Positions 7,332 to 14,949 of a stretch of DNA of 33,337 nt are shown here, piece by piece; position 1 is the stretch's first letter, and each line of letters starts with the position of its first letter. The stretch is from Clostridia bacterium. Lineage in GTDB: Bacteria; Bacillota; Clostridia; Oscillospirales; Acutalibacteraceae. The notes below the pieces were generated by a model. That model had not been told where the DNA came from, did no database searches, and worked only from the letters and a program-made list of their open reading frames with translations. The stretch lies in the NCBI GenBank assembly GCA_900772705.1, contig CAAGRQ010000210.1, positions 1 to 33,337 on the forward strand, given 5' to 3'. The position numbers and the translations under genes are program-made.

Positions 7332-7988
7332 ATGTCAAATAAAATAGAAACACTCGCAAAAATTCAGGAGGTCGGCATTGTAGCCGTGGTTCGTGCCACT
7401 TCGATTGAGCAGGCAGAAAAAATTACGGACGCTTGTATCGCAGGCGGAGTTGCCGCTATTGAACTTACATTTACCGTTCCGCACGCAGATAAACTTATCG
7501 AGGCTATGAGAGAAAAATATTCCTCGGGCGAAATTATTATCGGTGCAGGCACCGTTATGGATGCCGCTACCGCAAGAATAGCCATCCTCGCAGGCGCAGA
7601 GTACATTGTGTCCCCTTACTTTGACCCAGAAACCGTTAAGTGCTGTAACCGCTACGGTATTCCGTCTATGCCCGGTATTTATACTCCTACCGAGGCTGTT
7701 CACGCTATGGAATGCGGCGCAGATGTGCTCAAGGTATTCCCGGGCGATATTGCCACTCCGTCTTTTATTAAGGATATTCACGGCCCTATTCCGAATGCAG
7801 TTATGATGCCGTCGGGCGGCGTTGATGTTGATAATGTAAAGGATTGGATTAAGGCAGGAGCGGTTGCCGTCGGAGCAGGTTCATCTCTTATCAAGGGTGC
7901 AAAGACCGGCGAATACGATAAAATTACCGAGACCGGTAAAATTTTTGTAGAGCGTATCAAAGAGGCTCGTGCCGAGATGAAGAAGTAA
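7332..7988 (+). CDS. eda: 2-keto-3-deoxy-6-phosphogluconate (KDPG/KHG) aldolase
   Basis: Eda cleaves KDPG to pyruvate and glyceraldehyde-3-phosphate, finishing the uronate route. It has 218 residues, as expected. Visible active-site elements are Glu44 in AAIELTFTVP, the GAGTV loop (71-75), MPGIYTPTE (113-121), the Schiff-base Lys134 in DVLKVFPGD, and the phosphate-binding PSGGV (160-164). AAGGAG at 7319 decides the ATG at 7332. A longer frame starting at 7293 would begin inside the repeat element and is rejected. Despite the repeat between kdgK and eda, no terminator with a T run is seen there, so read-through from uxaC-kdgK is plausible. Confidence 0.96.
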   Translation: MSNKIETLAKIQEVGIVAVVRATSIEQAEKITDACIAGGVAAIELTFTVPHADKLIEAMREKYSSGEIIIGAGTVMDAATARIAILAGAEYIVSPYFDPETVKCCNRYGIPSMPGIYTPTEAVHAMECGADVLKVFPGDIATPSFIKDIHGPIPNAVMMPSGGVDVDNVKDWIKAGAVAVGAGSSLIKGAKTGEYDKITETGKIFVERIKEARAEMKK

Positions 7989-8027
7989 TCGAATGATTTT
8001 TGTTCACTAATTGACATTTGTTTAATA

Positions 8028-8067
8028 AAGCCGTGTGCGGTTCTTTCCGTGACGGCTTTTTTCTTTT
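8028..8067 (+). terminator. Terminator of the uronate operon
   Basis: AAAGCCGT pairs with ACGGCTTT around a 17-base loop and is followed by TTTTTCTTTTT. Confidence 0.85.
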
Positions 8068-8151
8068 TGTGAAATTGCACAAAAAACGCTTGTCCCATCT
8101 GTTGTAACAAAGCCGCAAAAGACTCGATTTTAGGCACACTCCTGATTATTA

Positions 8152-8256
8152 AAAAAATAATTTTTCGTTATTTTTTACAAAATTTATAAAACCTTGTTGA
8201 ATTTTTTATAGATAGTGTTATATTTAGATTGAAAGACAGGTGAGTCGTTGCTCACT
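8152..8256 (+). promoter_or_regulatory. gdhA promoter and leader
   Basis: TTGAAT (8197-8202) and TATATT (8219-8224) are 16 bases apart. Upstream is an AT-rich inverted repeat AAAAAATAA/TTATTTTTT (8152-8176) that could be an UP-like or regulator site. The leader holds a small hairpin, GTGAG-tcgttg-CTCAC (8240-8255), ahead of the ribosome binding site. Confidence 0.55.
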
Positions 8257-8278
8257 TAACTTAATAAGAAGGGGTTAG

Positions 8279-8290
8279 ATGATTTTATGA
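8279..8290 (+). other. Tripeptide leader ORF overlapping the gdhA start
   Basis: ATG-ATT-TTA-TGA at 8279-8290 is a complete three-codon frame placed 4 bases after GGGG (8271-8274). Its TGA overlaps the gdhA ATG at 8287 as ATGA. The gdhA start itself is about 12 bases from that ribosome binding site, which is long, so translation may reach gdhA by coupling through this mini-ORF. Inference only. Confidence 0.35.
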
Positions 8291-9636
8291 ACAAATACAT
8301 TGAAGAAGCCATTGCAACGGTTGAACGCAGAGATTGCTCAAAGCCTGAGTATATTCAGTGCGTTAAAGAGGTTTACAGGTCGCTTGAGGCTGTAATCGAC
8401 AGGCACCCCGAATATGTCGAGGATAATATTCTTGAGCGTATGGCAGAGCCTGACAGACTCATTACATTCCGTATCGCTTGGGTTGATGATGCAGGCAAGA
8501 CTCAGGTGAACAGAGGTTACCGTGTCCAGTTTAACTCGGCTATCGGTCCTTACAAGGGCGGACTTCGTTTTCATCCGAGCGTAAATTCGTCCATTATGTA
8601 CTTCCTCGGATTTGAGCAGACTTTTAAGAATTCGCTTACGGGTCTTCCTATGGGCGGAGCAAAAGGCGGTTCGGATTTTGACCCGAGAGGCAGAAGCAAG
8701 GGCGAGATTATGCGTTTTTGCCAGGCGTTTATGACAGAACTTTACCGACATATCGGACCTAATGTCGATGTTCCGGCAGGCGATATAGGAGTCGGCGGTC
8801 GAGAGGTCGGTTTCCTTTTCGGTCAATATAAGAGAATCGCCGATGCTTTTGAAAACGGCGTAATTACAGGCAAAGGCATTTCTTACGGCGGTTCGCTCAT
8901 TCGTCCCGAGGCTACGGGTTACGGCGCCGTATATTATTTAGAAGAGGTTTTGAAGCATAAGCATGATACCATCGAGGGCAAGAGAGTTGCCGTATCGGGC
9001 TTTGGTAATGTTGCTTGGGGTACTTGCAAAAAACTTGCCGAACTCGGCGCAATTCCTGTTACGATTTCCGGACCCGACGGCTATGTTTATGATAAGGACG
9101 GAATTATCACCGACGAAAAAATCAATTATCTTCTCGAGATGAGAGCGTCGGGCAGAGACAGATGCCAAGACTATGCCGACAAATTCGGCGTTCCGTTTAT
9201 TAAGGGCGAGAAACCGTGGGGCGAAAAAGTAGATATAGTTATGCCGTGTGCCACTCAAAACGAGATTGGCGAAAAAGAGGCAAAGCAGATTATCGCAAAC
9301 GGCGTAAAGTATTATATCGAGGTTGCAAATATGCCGTCTACCGAGGAGGCTCTTAATCTTGTTATGGCACAGCCGAATATGACGGTCGCTCCGTCAAAGG
9401 CTGTAAACGCAGGCGGCGTTTGCGTTTCGGGACTCGAGATGAGCCAGAACAGCCAAAGACTTTCTTGGACTGCCGAAGAGGTTGACGCAAAACTTCATCA
9501 GGCTATGATTAATATACATAAGCATTCCGTGGAGGCTGCCGAGAGGTACGGACTCGGTTATAATCTCGTTGCCGGTGCAAATATTGCCGGTTTTGAAAAG
9601 GTAGCACAGGCTATGATTGAGCAAGGCGTATATTAA
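8287..9636 (+). CDS. gdhA: NADP-type glutamate dehydrogenase
   Basis: GdhA reductively aminates 2-oxoglutarate to glutamate, assimilating ammonium; the hexameric class I enzyme is cytoplasmic. The 449-residue length is typical. Key parts are GPYKGGLRFHP (88-97), LPMGGAKGGSDFDP with catalytic Lys126 (120-133), DVPAGDIGVGGRE with catalytic Asp166 (161-173), and the Rossmann motif SGFGNVA (237-243). No acidic residue is obvious at the end of the following strand (TISGPDG), which fits NADP(H) rather than NAD(H). It is monocistronic, with a terminator at 9656. The leader has an unusual start region, described separately. Confidence 0.95.
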   Translation: MNKYIEEAIATVERRDCSKPEYIQCVKEVYRSLEAVIDRHPEYVEDNILERMAEPDRLITFRIAWVDDAGKTQVNRGYRVQFNSAIGPYKGGLRFHPSVNSSIMYFLGFEQTFKNSLTGLPMGGAKGGSDFDPRGRSKGEIMRFCQAFMTELYRHIGPNVDVPAGDIGVGGREVGFLFGQYKRIADAFENGVITGKGISYGGSLIRPEATGYGAVYYLEEVLKHKHDTIEGKRVAVSGFGNVAWGTCKKLAELGAIPVTISGPDGYVYDKDGIITDEKINYLLEMRASGRDRCQDYADKFGVPFIKGEKPWGEKVDIVMPCATQNEIGEKEAKQIIANGVKYYIEVANMPSTEEALNLVMAQPNMTVAPSKAVNAGGVCVSGLEMSQNSQRLSWTAEEVDAKLHQAMINIHKHSVEAAERYGLGYNLVAGANIAGFEKVAQAMIEQGVY

Positions 9637-9655
9637 TATATGTTGTAAAAATAAA

Positions 9656-9696
9656 AAAGCACCGAGAACGCTTAGTCCTCGGTGCTTTGTGTTTTT
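9656..9696. terminator. Bidirectional terminator between convergent units
   Basis: AAAGCACCGAG pairs with CTCGGTGCTTT around an 11-base loop. T runs are present on both sides (GTGTTTTT on plus, TTTTTTTATTTTT on minus), so it should end both gdhA and the five-gene operon on the other strand. Confidence 0.92.
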
Positions 9697-9699
9697 GCA

Positions 9700-10851
9700 T
9701 TATAAAATTAATTGTTTTGTTTGTGTATGTTTTTTGTCGGTGTAAACCGTGGGGTGCCATTTTGATGCGAGCCAATACGGGTTGTGTTCGTCGTTGTCAT
9801 CGTACCATTTCTGCGGATAATGTATGCGCTCGTTCGGCGTTGTTTCTGTGATTTTTTCAAAATCGGGGTCAGTCTTTTTGCACAGTATTACAAAATTGCA
9901 GTAATCGTACACTTTGCTTTGCGTGCTCACGGTTAAAAACGAATCGTTGTAGTTCAGGTCGTATTCCGTATGATACAGTGCACGTGAATAAATTTTATCC
10001 TCGTATTCGTCAAAACTGTCCTCTGTCAAATCGCCGTAGAGATTATACGGAAAAACATAGCCGTTATCGTCGAGCGAATTTGTGTTTACATAAAAAGCGG
10101 CGACAACCTGATACGTGTTCTCCTTGCCGTAAAGGTCGTTTACGCTTACCTTTTGCGACGAATTGACATAAGCGTCGGCAGTGAAATATTCGCTTTCAAT
10201 GTTCGTGCTGTCCTGCGTTACGCTGACCGCCTTAAACTGCTGTTCGCTGTCTAACTTCGTGCCGTAATCCGTGTGCGACTGTAACGCATTAAGCGTTTCG
10301 GATAAAATGATTTTATCCCCGTCGCCGACAGAAATTGAGCCGACCGTTGATTGGTCGCTGCCGTAGGCGTCGCACATATCCTCGGCTATCCCTTTAGGAA
10401 ATGTGATGCCGTACTTTGCTTCATACGGTTTTAGGTAAGCCGTTTTTGCGTGCGATACAGCGACTGCACCTATAACCGCCGCCAAAATAATTGCAAGAAC
10501 AATTAATATTATTCTTTTTGCCTTAGGAGGCACGGACTTGATTTTCGATTTAAGAAAAACAAAAAAGTTCTTTACGCCTGCTTTTTTACGATTTTTCTTT
10601 TCGCCCTTCGTCTTTTTATTTTTTTCGTCGGAGGGCTTATTCTTTTTTTGGTCTTTAGCCGATTTGTCGGGCTTTTTATTGTTCGCTTTGTTTTGCTCCT
10701 CGGAGAGAGAATTTCTCCTTTTCGGCGGCTCCAACGGCCTTTCGTAAAAGTTTTCGGTGCTTCTGTCGCCGTCACTTTTTACCGAGGTCAAAACTTCGTC
10801 GAGTTCCAAATCCTTGAGGATTTTTTCCAGATTGTTTTCTTTTTCGCTCAT
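9700..10851 (-). CDS. Membrane-anchored protein with a degenerate class B sortase-like domain
   Basis: The 383-residue protein has a charged Lys/Glu-rich cytoplasmic region (1-110), one membrane helix (about 113-135) and an extracellular domain. Residues 246-325 follow the pattern of class B sortases: a YQVVAAFYV strand, an acidic TEDSFDEYEDKIYSRALYHT helix, and SFLTVSTQSKVYDYCNFVIL, matching the usual TLSTC...R core. However, the catalytic Cys is Gln311 (codon CAA) and the catalytic Arg, eight residues later, is Asn319. No clear GH motif for the catalytic His is present. A transpeptidase reaction is therefore not expected; a binding or scaffold role is an inference. It is the last gene of the thiI operon, with its ATG overlapping the thiI stop (TAATG). 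The fold assignment rests on motif pattern only. Confidence 0.6.
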   Translation of the reverse strand: MSEKENNLEKILKDLELDEVLTSVKSDGDRSTENFYERPLEPPKRRNSLSEEQNKANNKKPDKSAKDQKKNKPSDEKNKKTKGEKKNRKKAGVKNFFVFLKSKIKSVPPKAKRIILIVLAIILAAVIGAVAVSHAKTAYLKPYEAKYGITFPKGIAEDMCDAYGSDQSTVGSISVGDGDKIILSETLNALQSHTDYGTKLDSEQQFKAVSVTQDSTNIESEYFTADAYVNSSQKVSVNDLYGKENTYQVVAAFYVNTNSLDDNGYVFPYNLYGDLTEDSFDEYEDKIYSRALYHTEYDLNYNDSFLTVSTQSKVYDYCNFVILCKKTDPDFEKITETTPNERIHYPQKWYDDNDEHNPYWLASKWHPTVYTDKKHTQTKQLIL

Positions 10852-12020
10852 TAGTGTATTACAGTCTTTCTTGCGCCGTTAACCGCTCTTTCTATTAATG
10901 CTTCGCTGTCAAGCGCCTCTTCTGCTTTTAGTATGTCCTCTATCTGCGGTCTTGTTTTCGGATGCTTCGGGGTGAATACCGTACAGCAGTCCTCGTATGG
11001 CAAAATCGAGGTTTCAAAGGTGTCTATCTCTCGGGATATTTTAATAATTTCGTCCTTGTCCATACCGATGCACGGTCTGAAAACAGGGAGTGCGGTTGCT
11101 TGGTCTGTGCAGCCGAGCGCATATATCGTCTGGCTTGCCACCTGACCCACGCTCTCACCCGTGATAAGTGCCGAGCATTTTTGGTGAACTGCGAGTTTTT
11201 CCGCTATTTTCATCATATATCTTCTCATTATGATTGTAAAATAAACTTCGGGGCACTTGTCTCTTATTGCCTCTTGAAGTTCGGTAAAGTGCACAACATA
11301 AGTTGTGATAGGTCCGCTGTATGCCGCAACCTTGCGGAGCAAATCCATAACTTTTTGCTCTGCGAGTTCGGTTGTAAACGGCGGCGAAGCAAAGTGAACG
11401 GCAACGAGTTCAATGCCTCTTTTTGCCATCATATATGCCGCAACGGGTGAGTCTATTCCGCCGCTGATGAGGATTGCGCCTCTGCCGCTGGTGCTTACGG
11501 GCATACCGCCTGCGCCCTTAATGCTGTCGCCGTGTATGAATGCAAAGCGGTCTCTCACCTCTACCGTAACGGTAAGTTCGGGATTGTGCACATCAACCTT
11601 TAGGTGATGGTGAGCCGAGAGTATACAAGCGCCCATCTCTCTGCATATTTCGGGTGACTTCATCTCGAATTTTTTGTCGCTTCTTTTTGCGTTTACCTTA
11701 AAGGTGCTTACCTCGTCGAGCCTTTCGTCGAGGTATTCGAGCGTCTTTTTCTTTATATCGTCAAAATTTTTTTCTGCAACCACCGCTCTCGAAAGTGCCG
11801 CAATACCGAAAACTTTTTTGAGCACATCTACTGCATCGTCGAGGTCAATATCATCGTCGAGCGGCTCAACCATAATGGTGGATTGGCTCTTTGTAAATTG
11901 AAATTCGCCGATTCCTTTAAGAGCCTTTTTCATATTTTTAATGAGTATGTCCTCAAAGGTGTTTCTGTTAAGTCCTTTGAGCACAAGTTCTCCGTTTTTT
12001 ATCAGTATAATTTCTTTCAT
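10851..12020 (-). CDS. thiI: tRNA 4-thiouridine sulfurtransferase ThiI
   Basis: ThiI adenylates U8 of tRNA and inserts sulfur to give 4-thiouridine. The 389-residue protein has an N-terminal ferredoxin-like plus THUMP region (about 1-165) and a PP-loop ATP pyrophosphatase domain with SGGIDS (186-191). It also has the conserved PYEDCCTVFTPKHP (341-354) with Cys345/Cys346. The rhodanese extension of E. coli ThiI is absent, as in Bacillus. There, a dedicated cysteine desulfurase encoded next to thiI supplies the sulfur; the same arrangement is seen here, with that gene ending 16 bases upstream. Its stop overlaps the next start as TAATG. Because the rhodanese part is missing, a role in thiazole synthesis is unlikely. 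Confidence 0.95.
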   Translation of the reverse strand: MKEIILIKNGELVLKGLNRNTFEDILIKNMKKALKGIGEFQFTKSQSTIMVEPLDDDIDLDDAVDVLKKVFGIAALSRAVVAEKNFDDIKKKTLEYLDERLDEVSTFKVNAKRSDKKFEMKSPEICREMGACILSAHHHLKVDVHNPELTVTVEVRDRFAFIHGDSIKGAGGMPVSTSGRGAILISGGIDSPVAAYMMAKRGIELVAVHFASPPFTTELAEQKVMDLLRKVAAYSGPITTYVVHFTELQEAIRDKCPEVYFTIIMRRYMMKIAEKLAVHQKCSALITGESVGQVASQTIYALGCTDQATALPVFRPCIGMDKDEIIKISREIDTFETSILPYEDCCTVFTPKHPKTRPQIEDILKAEEALDSEALIERAVNGARKTVIH

Positions 12021-12036
12021 CTTATTTCTTCTCCGG

Positions 12037-13170
12037 TTAGATGGGATAGTCCCTTACAGTTTCTTTTATCGCCTGTGCCAGTTCGTTGACATCTTCTTTT
12101 GTGTTTGTCCTGCCGAAACTTATGCGGATTGATTTTTCTATAACCTTGTCGCCGAGTTTCATTGCAGTCAGCACGTGGCTTTTCTTTCCTTTGGCACACG
12201 CCGAGCCGTTGCTTACATATATGCCGTATTTTCCCGACAGGTGCTGAACTATTGTCTGGCTGGTCATAAAGGTGGGTATGTATACATTCAGTATGTAGTC
12301 GGACGAGGTGACTGGGTTGTTTATCTTTACTCCGTCTATCGACTCGAGCGTTTCTCTTGCGTAAGCGTTGAGTTCGTGCATTTTTTCGCTGAGTTCTTTT
12401 AGGTCGGGAATTTGAGCCGCCGCAACGCCGAAACCTGCGATTAACGGTGCCGCCTCGGTGCCGGGGCGAATCTTTCTTTCCTGCTCACCGCCGAAAGTTC
12501 TCGGGACTATTCTTGTGCCCTTTTTTATGTATAATGCGCCTGTTCCTTTTGGACCGTGGATTTTGTGCGCCGTGATTGTCACCATATCTGCGCCGAGTTT
12601 TGACGGTTTAATCTCAATCTTGCCGTAAGCCTGCACACAGTCTATGTGTATCAGCGCAGGAGCGTTCGCTCTTTTTACCGCCTTTTTTATCGTCTTGACG
12701 GGAAGTATTGAGCCGACTTCGTTGTTGATATACATCATTGAGACTAATATTGTGTCGGAATTTACCGCCTCAAAAATTTGCTCCTGTGTGATATTGCCGT
12801 ACTCGTTCGGGGTCAGCTTTATTACCTCAAATCCCTGCTTTTCGAGTTCGTCTACCGCTTCGATTATGCTTTCGTGCTCTATCGCCGTGGTGACTATTCG
12901 CTTGCCCTTTCGTTTGCCTGCCGCAGCCGCACCGAAAATCGCAAGGTTGTTTGCCTCTGTTCCGCCGGAGGTAAATATAATTTCGTCGGCATCGCACGAG
13001 AGAGTTTTTGCTATCGTTTCCCTTGCGTTTCTCACTTCGTAATTCGCCTCGAGACCCTCTTTGTGAAACGAGGACGGATTGCCGAATTTTACCGTGAGCA
13101 TCTCGTATATTTTGTCGGCAACTTCTTTTGTCGGCTTTGTTGTCGCACTGTTGTCAAGATATGCACTCAT
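12037..13170 (-). CDS. nifZ: Cysteine desulfurase, ThiI partner type
   Basis: This PLP enzyme takes sulfur from cysteine and passes it on as a persulfide. The 377-residue sequence has YLDNSATT (4-11), FTSGGTEANNLAI (66-78), His99 in IEHES, HIDCVQAYGK (175-184), the PLP-binding Lys203 in TAHKIHGPKG, and the mobile-loop nucleophile Cys325 in SNGSACAKGKKSH. Adjacency to thiI points to the B. subtilis NifZ-like role of feeding tRNA thiolation. A general IscS/NifS role in Fe-S assembly cannot be excluded, because no iscU or sufU is in the window. Its ATG overlaps the stop of the HAD-Nudix gene (TAATG), implying translational coupling. Confidence 0.93.
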   Translation of the reverse strand: MSAYLDNSATTKPTKEVADKIYEMLTVKFGNPSSFHKEGLEANYEVRNARETIAKTLSCDADEIIFTSGGTEANNLAIFGAAAAGKRKGKRIVTTAIEHESIIEAVDELEKQGFEVIKLTPNEYGNITQEQIFEAVNSDTILVSMMYINNEVGSILPVKTIKKAVKRANAPALIHIDCVQAYGKIEIKPSKLGADMVTITAHKIHGPKGTGALYIKKGTRIVPRTFGGEQERKIRPGTEAAPLIAGFGVAAAQIPDLKELSEKMHELNAYARETLESIDGVKINNPVTSSDYILNVYIPTFMTSQTIVQHLSGKYGIYVSNGSACAKGKKSHVLTAMKLGDKVIEKSIRISFGRTNTKEDVNELAQAIKETVRDYPI

Positions 13171-14342
13171 TATTTGTTTCTCAATTCCTTTAACTTCATA
13201 ACGGCTATTATCGTCTTTGCGTCTTTTATTTCGCCCGACATTACCTTTGCGTATAGGGTCGAAAATTTCATTGTGCTTGCCTGCAAAAATTCATCATCGT
13301 CCAGTTCCTGCTCCGTAAAGGTAGGATTTTCAGCCGCATACAGTCTTATTATTTCGTTTGTGTATCCCGGAGTGGGATATATTTCTCCCAGCGGCGTCAA
13401 CTTTTCGCATACCGCTCCGCATTCCTCATGAAGTTCACGCAGTGCCGCATCGTATGGGTCTTCGTCCTTTTCCAATTTGCCTGCCGGGATTTCGTATATC
13501 ATTTCTTTATATGGGTATCTGAATTGGCGAACGAGCAAAACTTCGTCGTTCTCGTTTAAGCAAATTATTCCGACTCCTCCCGGGTGGTCAACGCATTCTC
13601 TCATTGCCGGTTTGTCATTTGAGAGAATAACATCGTCTTGGTGCACGCTGATGACATTTCCGCTGAATATGCCCTGCACATTTTCGCATCGCTCATAGAG
13701 ACCGAGCGCAACCGCCTCAACATCTTCCACCTTGTCGATTATGTATTTTGCTCCGCTTTCTATAAATTCAAATTTAGAACCGAAGCCCCACAAAACCCCG
13801 ACGCTTGTAACGCCTGTCTCTCTTGCTCCGTCCATATCATAAAAGCGGTCGCCCACCATAATCGTCTCGTCGTTTTGAACATTGAGTTCTTTAAGGCATC
13901 TGTCGATTATGCTTTGCTTTGTTTCGCAGTCCGCAGTAAAACTTACCGCACTTATGTAATCAAAAAGGTCAATAAGTCCCGCTTTGATAAGTAATTCCTC
14001 AACATAATTAATCGGCTTTGAGGAGGCTATTCCCAGTTTCATTCCGTCATTTTTCAGCCTTTGAAGAAGTGACGGTATACCCGGATAAAACTCGCTTTCA
14101 TACAGCCCGATATTTGTATATCGTTCTCTGTATTTCTTTACGAGTTTTTCGGCGTCGGCGGCGCTTTGGTTAAATTTCTCCTGAAACGTAACCAGCAGCG
14201 GAGGACCTATAAAAAAGTCGAGTTCTTCCCAGTCGGGAGACTCTATGTCAAATGCGTCGAGTGCAAATTTTGCACTCTTTTTTACTCCGATGCCTGTGTC
14301 GCAAAGGGTGCCGTCAAAGTCGAAAATTACTGCTTTAGTCAT
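13170..14342 (-). CDS. HAD phosphatase - Nudix hydrolase fusion
   Basis: The 390-residue protein is a single uninterrupted frame with two catalytic domains. Residues 1-215 are a phosphoglycolate-phosphatase-like HAD domain: DFDGT with Asp8 and Asp10, SSKP (107-110), and GDRFYDMDGA with Asp165 and Asp169. Residues 220-390 form a Nudix hydrolase of the ADP-ribose pyrophosphatase type. Its Nudix box runs from Gly288 through Glu294 to RELHEECG (302-309), preceded by RQFRYPYKEMIYEIPAGK. ADP-ribose pyrophosphatases give AMP and ribose-5-phosphate, so the HAD domain might remove a phosphate from a product; this coupling is inference. It sits between the thioesterase and the cysteine desulfurase and overlaps both by TAATG junctions. 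Each domain separately is confident; the joint substrate is unknown. Confidence 0.92.
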   Translation of the reverse strand: MTKAVIFDFDGTLCDTGIGVKKSAKFALDAFDIESPDWEELDFFIGPPLLVTFQEKFNQSAADAEKLVKKYRERYTNIGLYESEFYPGIPSLLQRLKNDGMKLGIASSKPINYVEELLIKAGLIDLFDYISAVSFTADCETKQSIIDRCLKELNVQNDETIMVGDRFYDMDGARETGVTSVGVLWGFGSKFEFIESGAKYIIDKVEDVEAVALGLYERCENVQGIFSGNVISVHQDDVILSNDKPAMRECVDHPGGVGIICLNENDEVLLVRQFRYPYKEMIYEIPAGKLEKDEDPYDAALRELHEECGAVCEKLTPLGEIYPTPGYTNEIIRLYAAENPTFTEQELDDDEFLQASTMKFSTLYAKVMSGEIKDAKTIIAVMKLKELRNK

Positions 14343-14731
14343 TATTTGGATTCCACCTTACTCATAAATCGTTCGCCGTTTACGACAAATCTGGTTATTG
14401 TTCCTTTTCCGATAATGTCCTCTTTGCTGTCCGTTGCGATTACATCAAAGGTAAGTTTTCTTCCGTCAACCGCTTTGAGCGTTGCACTTGCTTTTATCAG
14501 TTCGCCCAGTCCGCTCGCTTTGTCGTGGGTGATGTTGATGGCTGTGCCAACGGTTGTCTCTCCCTCGTCAAGCAGGCTTTCGCACGCCGAGCAGGTAGCC
14601 TTTTCCATAAGTGCAATCATAAACGGAGTGCCGAAAACCTCGAGTGAGCCGCTTCTTGCCGCAATTGCCGTGTATGCGGAATTTACGAGAGTCATAGCCT
14701 CGCCTTTTAATTCATGTTCAAATTCTTTCAT
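14342..14731 (-). CDS. FlK-type hotdog thioesterase
   Basis: The 129-residue hotdog protein resembles fluoroacetyl-CoA thioesterase FlK. The candidate triad Thr35 (FGTPF), Glu43 (ALMEKAT) and His69 (NITHDKAS) has exactly the 8- and 26-residue spacing of Thr42, Glu50 and His76 of FlK. Clostridial homologues are annotated only as thioesterase family proteins. Hydrolysis of a small acyl-CoA is the likely reaction, and fluoroacetyl-CoA is not implied. It is the first gene of the five-gene operon, with AGGAG before the ATG and an extended -10 promoter upstream. It overlaps the HAD-Nudix start by TAATG. Confidence 0.88.
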   Translation of the reverse strand: MKEFEHELKGEAMTLVNSAYTAIAARSGSLEVFGTPFMIALMEKATCSACESLLDEGETTVGTAINITHDKASGLGELIKASATLKAVDGRKLTFDVIATDSKEDIIGKGTITRFVVNGERFMSKVESK

Positions 14732-14763
14732 ATTTCGCTCCTATTCGCCCAATATAATGTTTA

Positions 14764-14792
14764 ATTATAGCATATTATAATAATTATAGCAA
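14764..14792 (-). promoter_or_regulatory. Promoter of the thioesterase-to-sortase-like operon
   Basis: On the minus strand TTGCTA (14792-14787) and TATAAT (14769-14764) have a 17-base spacer, and the -10 is extended (TGCTATAAT). It lies about 33 bases upstream of the thioesterase start. Confidence 0.65.
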
Positions 14793-14809
14793 GTAGGAGC
14801 ATTGCCATA

Positions 14810-14949
14810 GCCTCCTTTGAAAAGGGAGGTGGCACACCGTAAGGTGTGACGGAGGGATTTGCCTGACTGTTCCGAACAGCATTCTAAGCATTAACGACTA
14901 TCCCCTCTGTCAATGCAAAGCATTGACATCTCCCCTTGCTAAGGGGAGC
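14810..14949. repeat. Hairpin-rich intergenic repeat element, copy B
   Basis: This copy has the architecture of the element at 7117. The left half is an end hairpin CCTCCTTT/AAGGGAGG (14811-14829), then CACACC-gtaa-GGTGTG (14833-14848) and GGAGGGAT (14851-14858). The centre is a short CTGTT-ccg-AACAG stem (14867-14879). The right half is ATCCCCTC (14900-14907), GTCAATGC-aaa-GCATTGAC (14909-14927) and CTCCCCTT-gct-AAGGGGAG (14930-14948). The inner stems differ in sequence from copy A but keep perfect pairing. The right end, gaCATCTCCCCTTG, is nearly identical to the extra right end of copy A. Confidence 0.85.

Noticed and set aside
9700..10851. Active class B sortase
   Set aside because: Both the catalytic Cys and Arg positions are replaced (Gln311, Asn319), and no GH motif for the His is visible.
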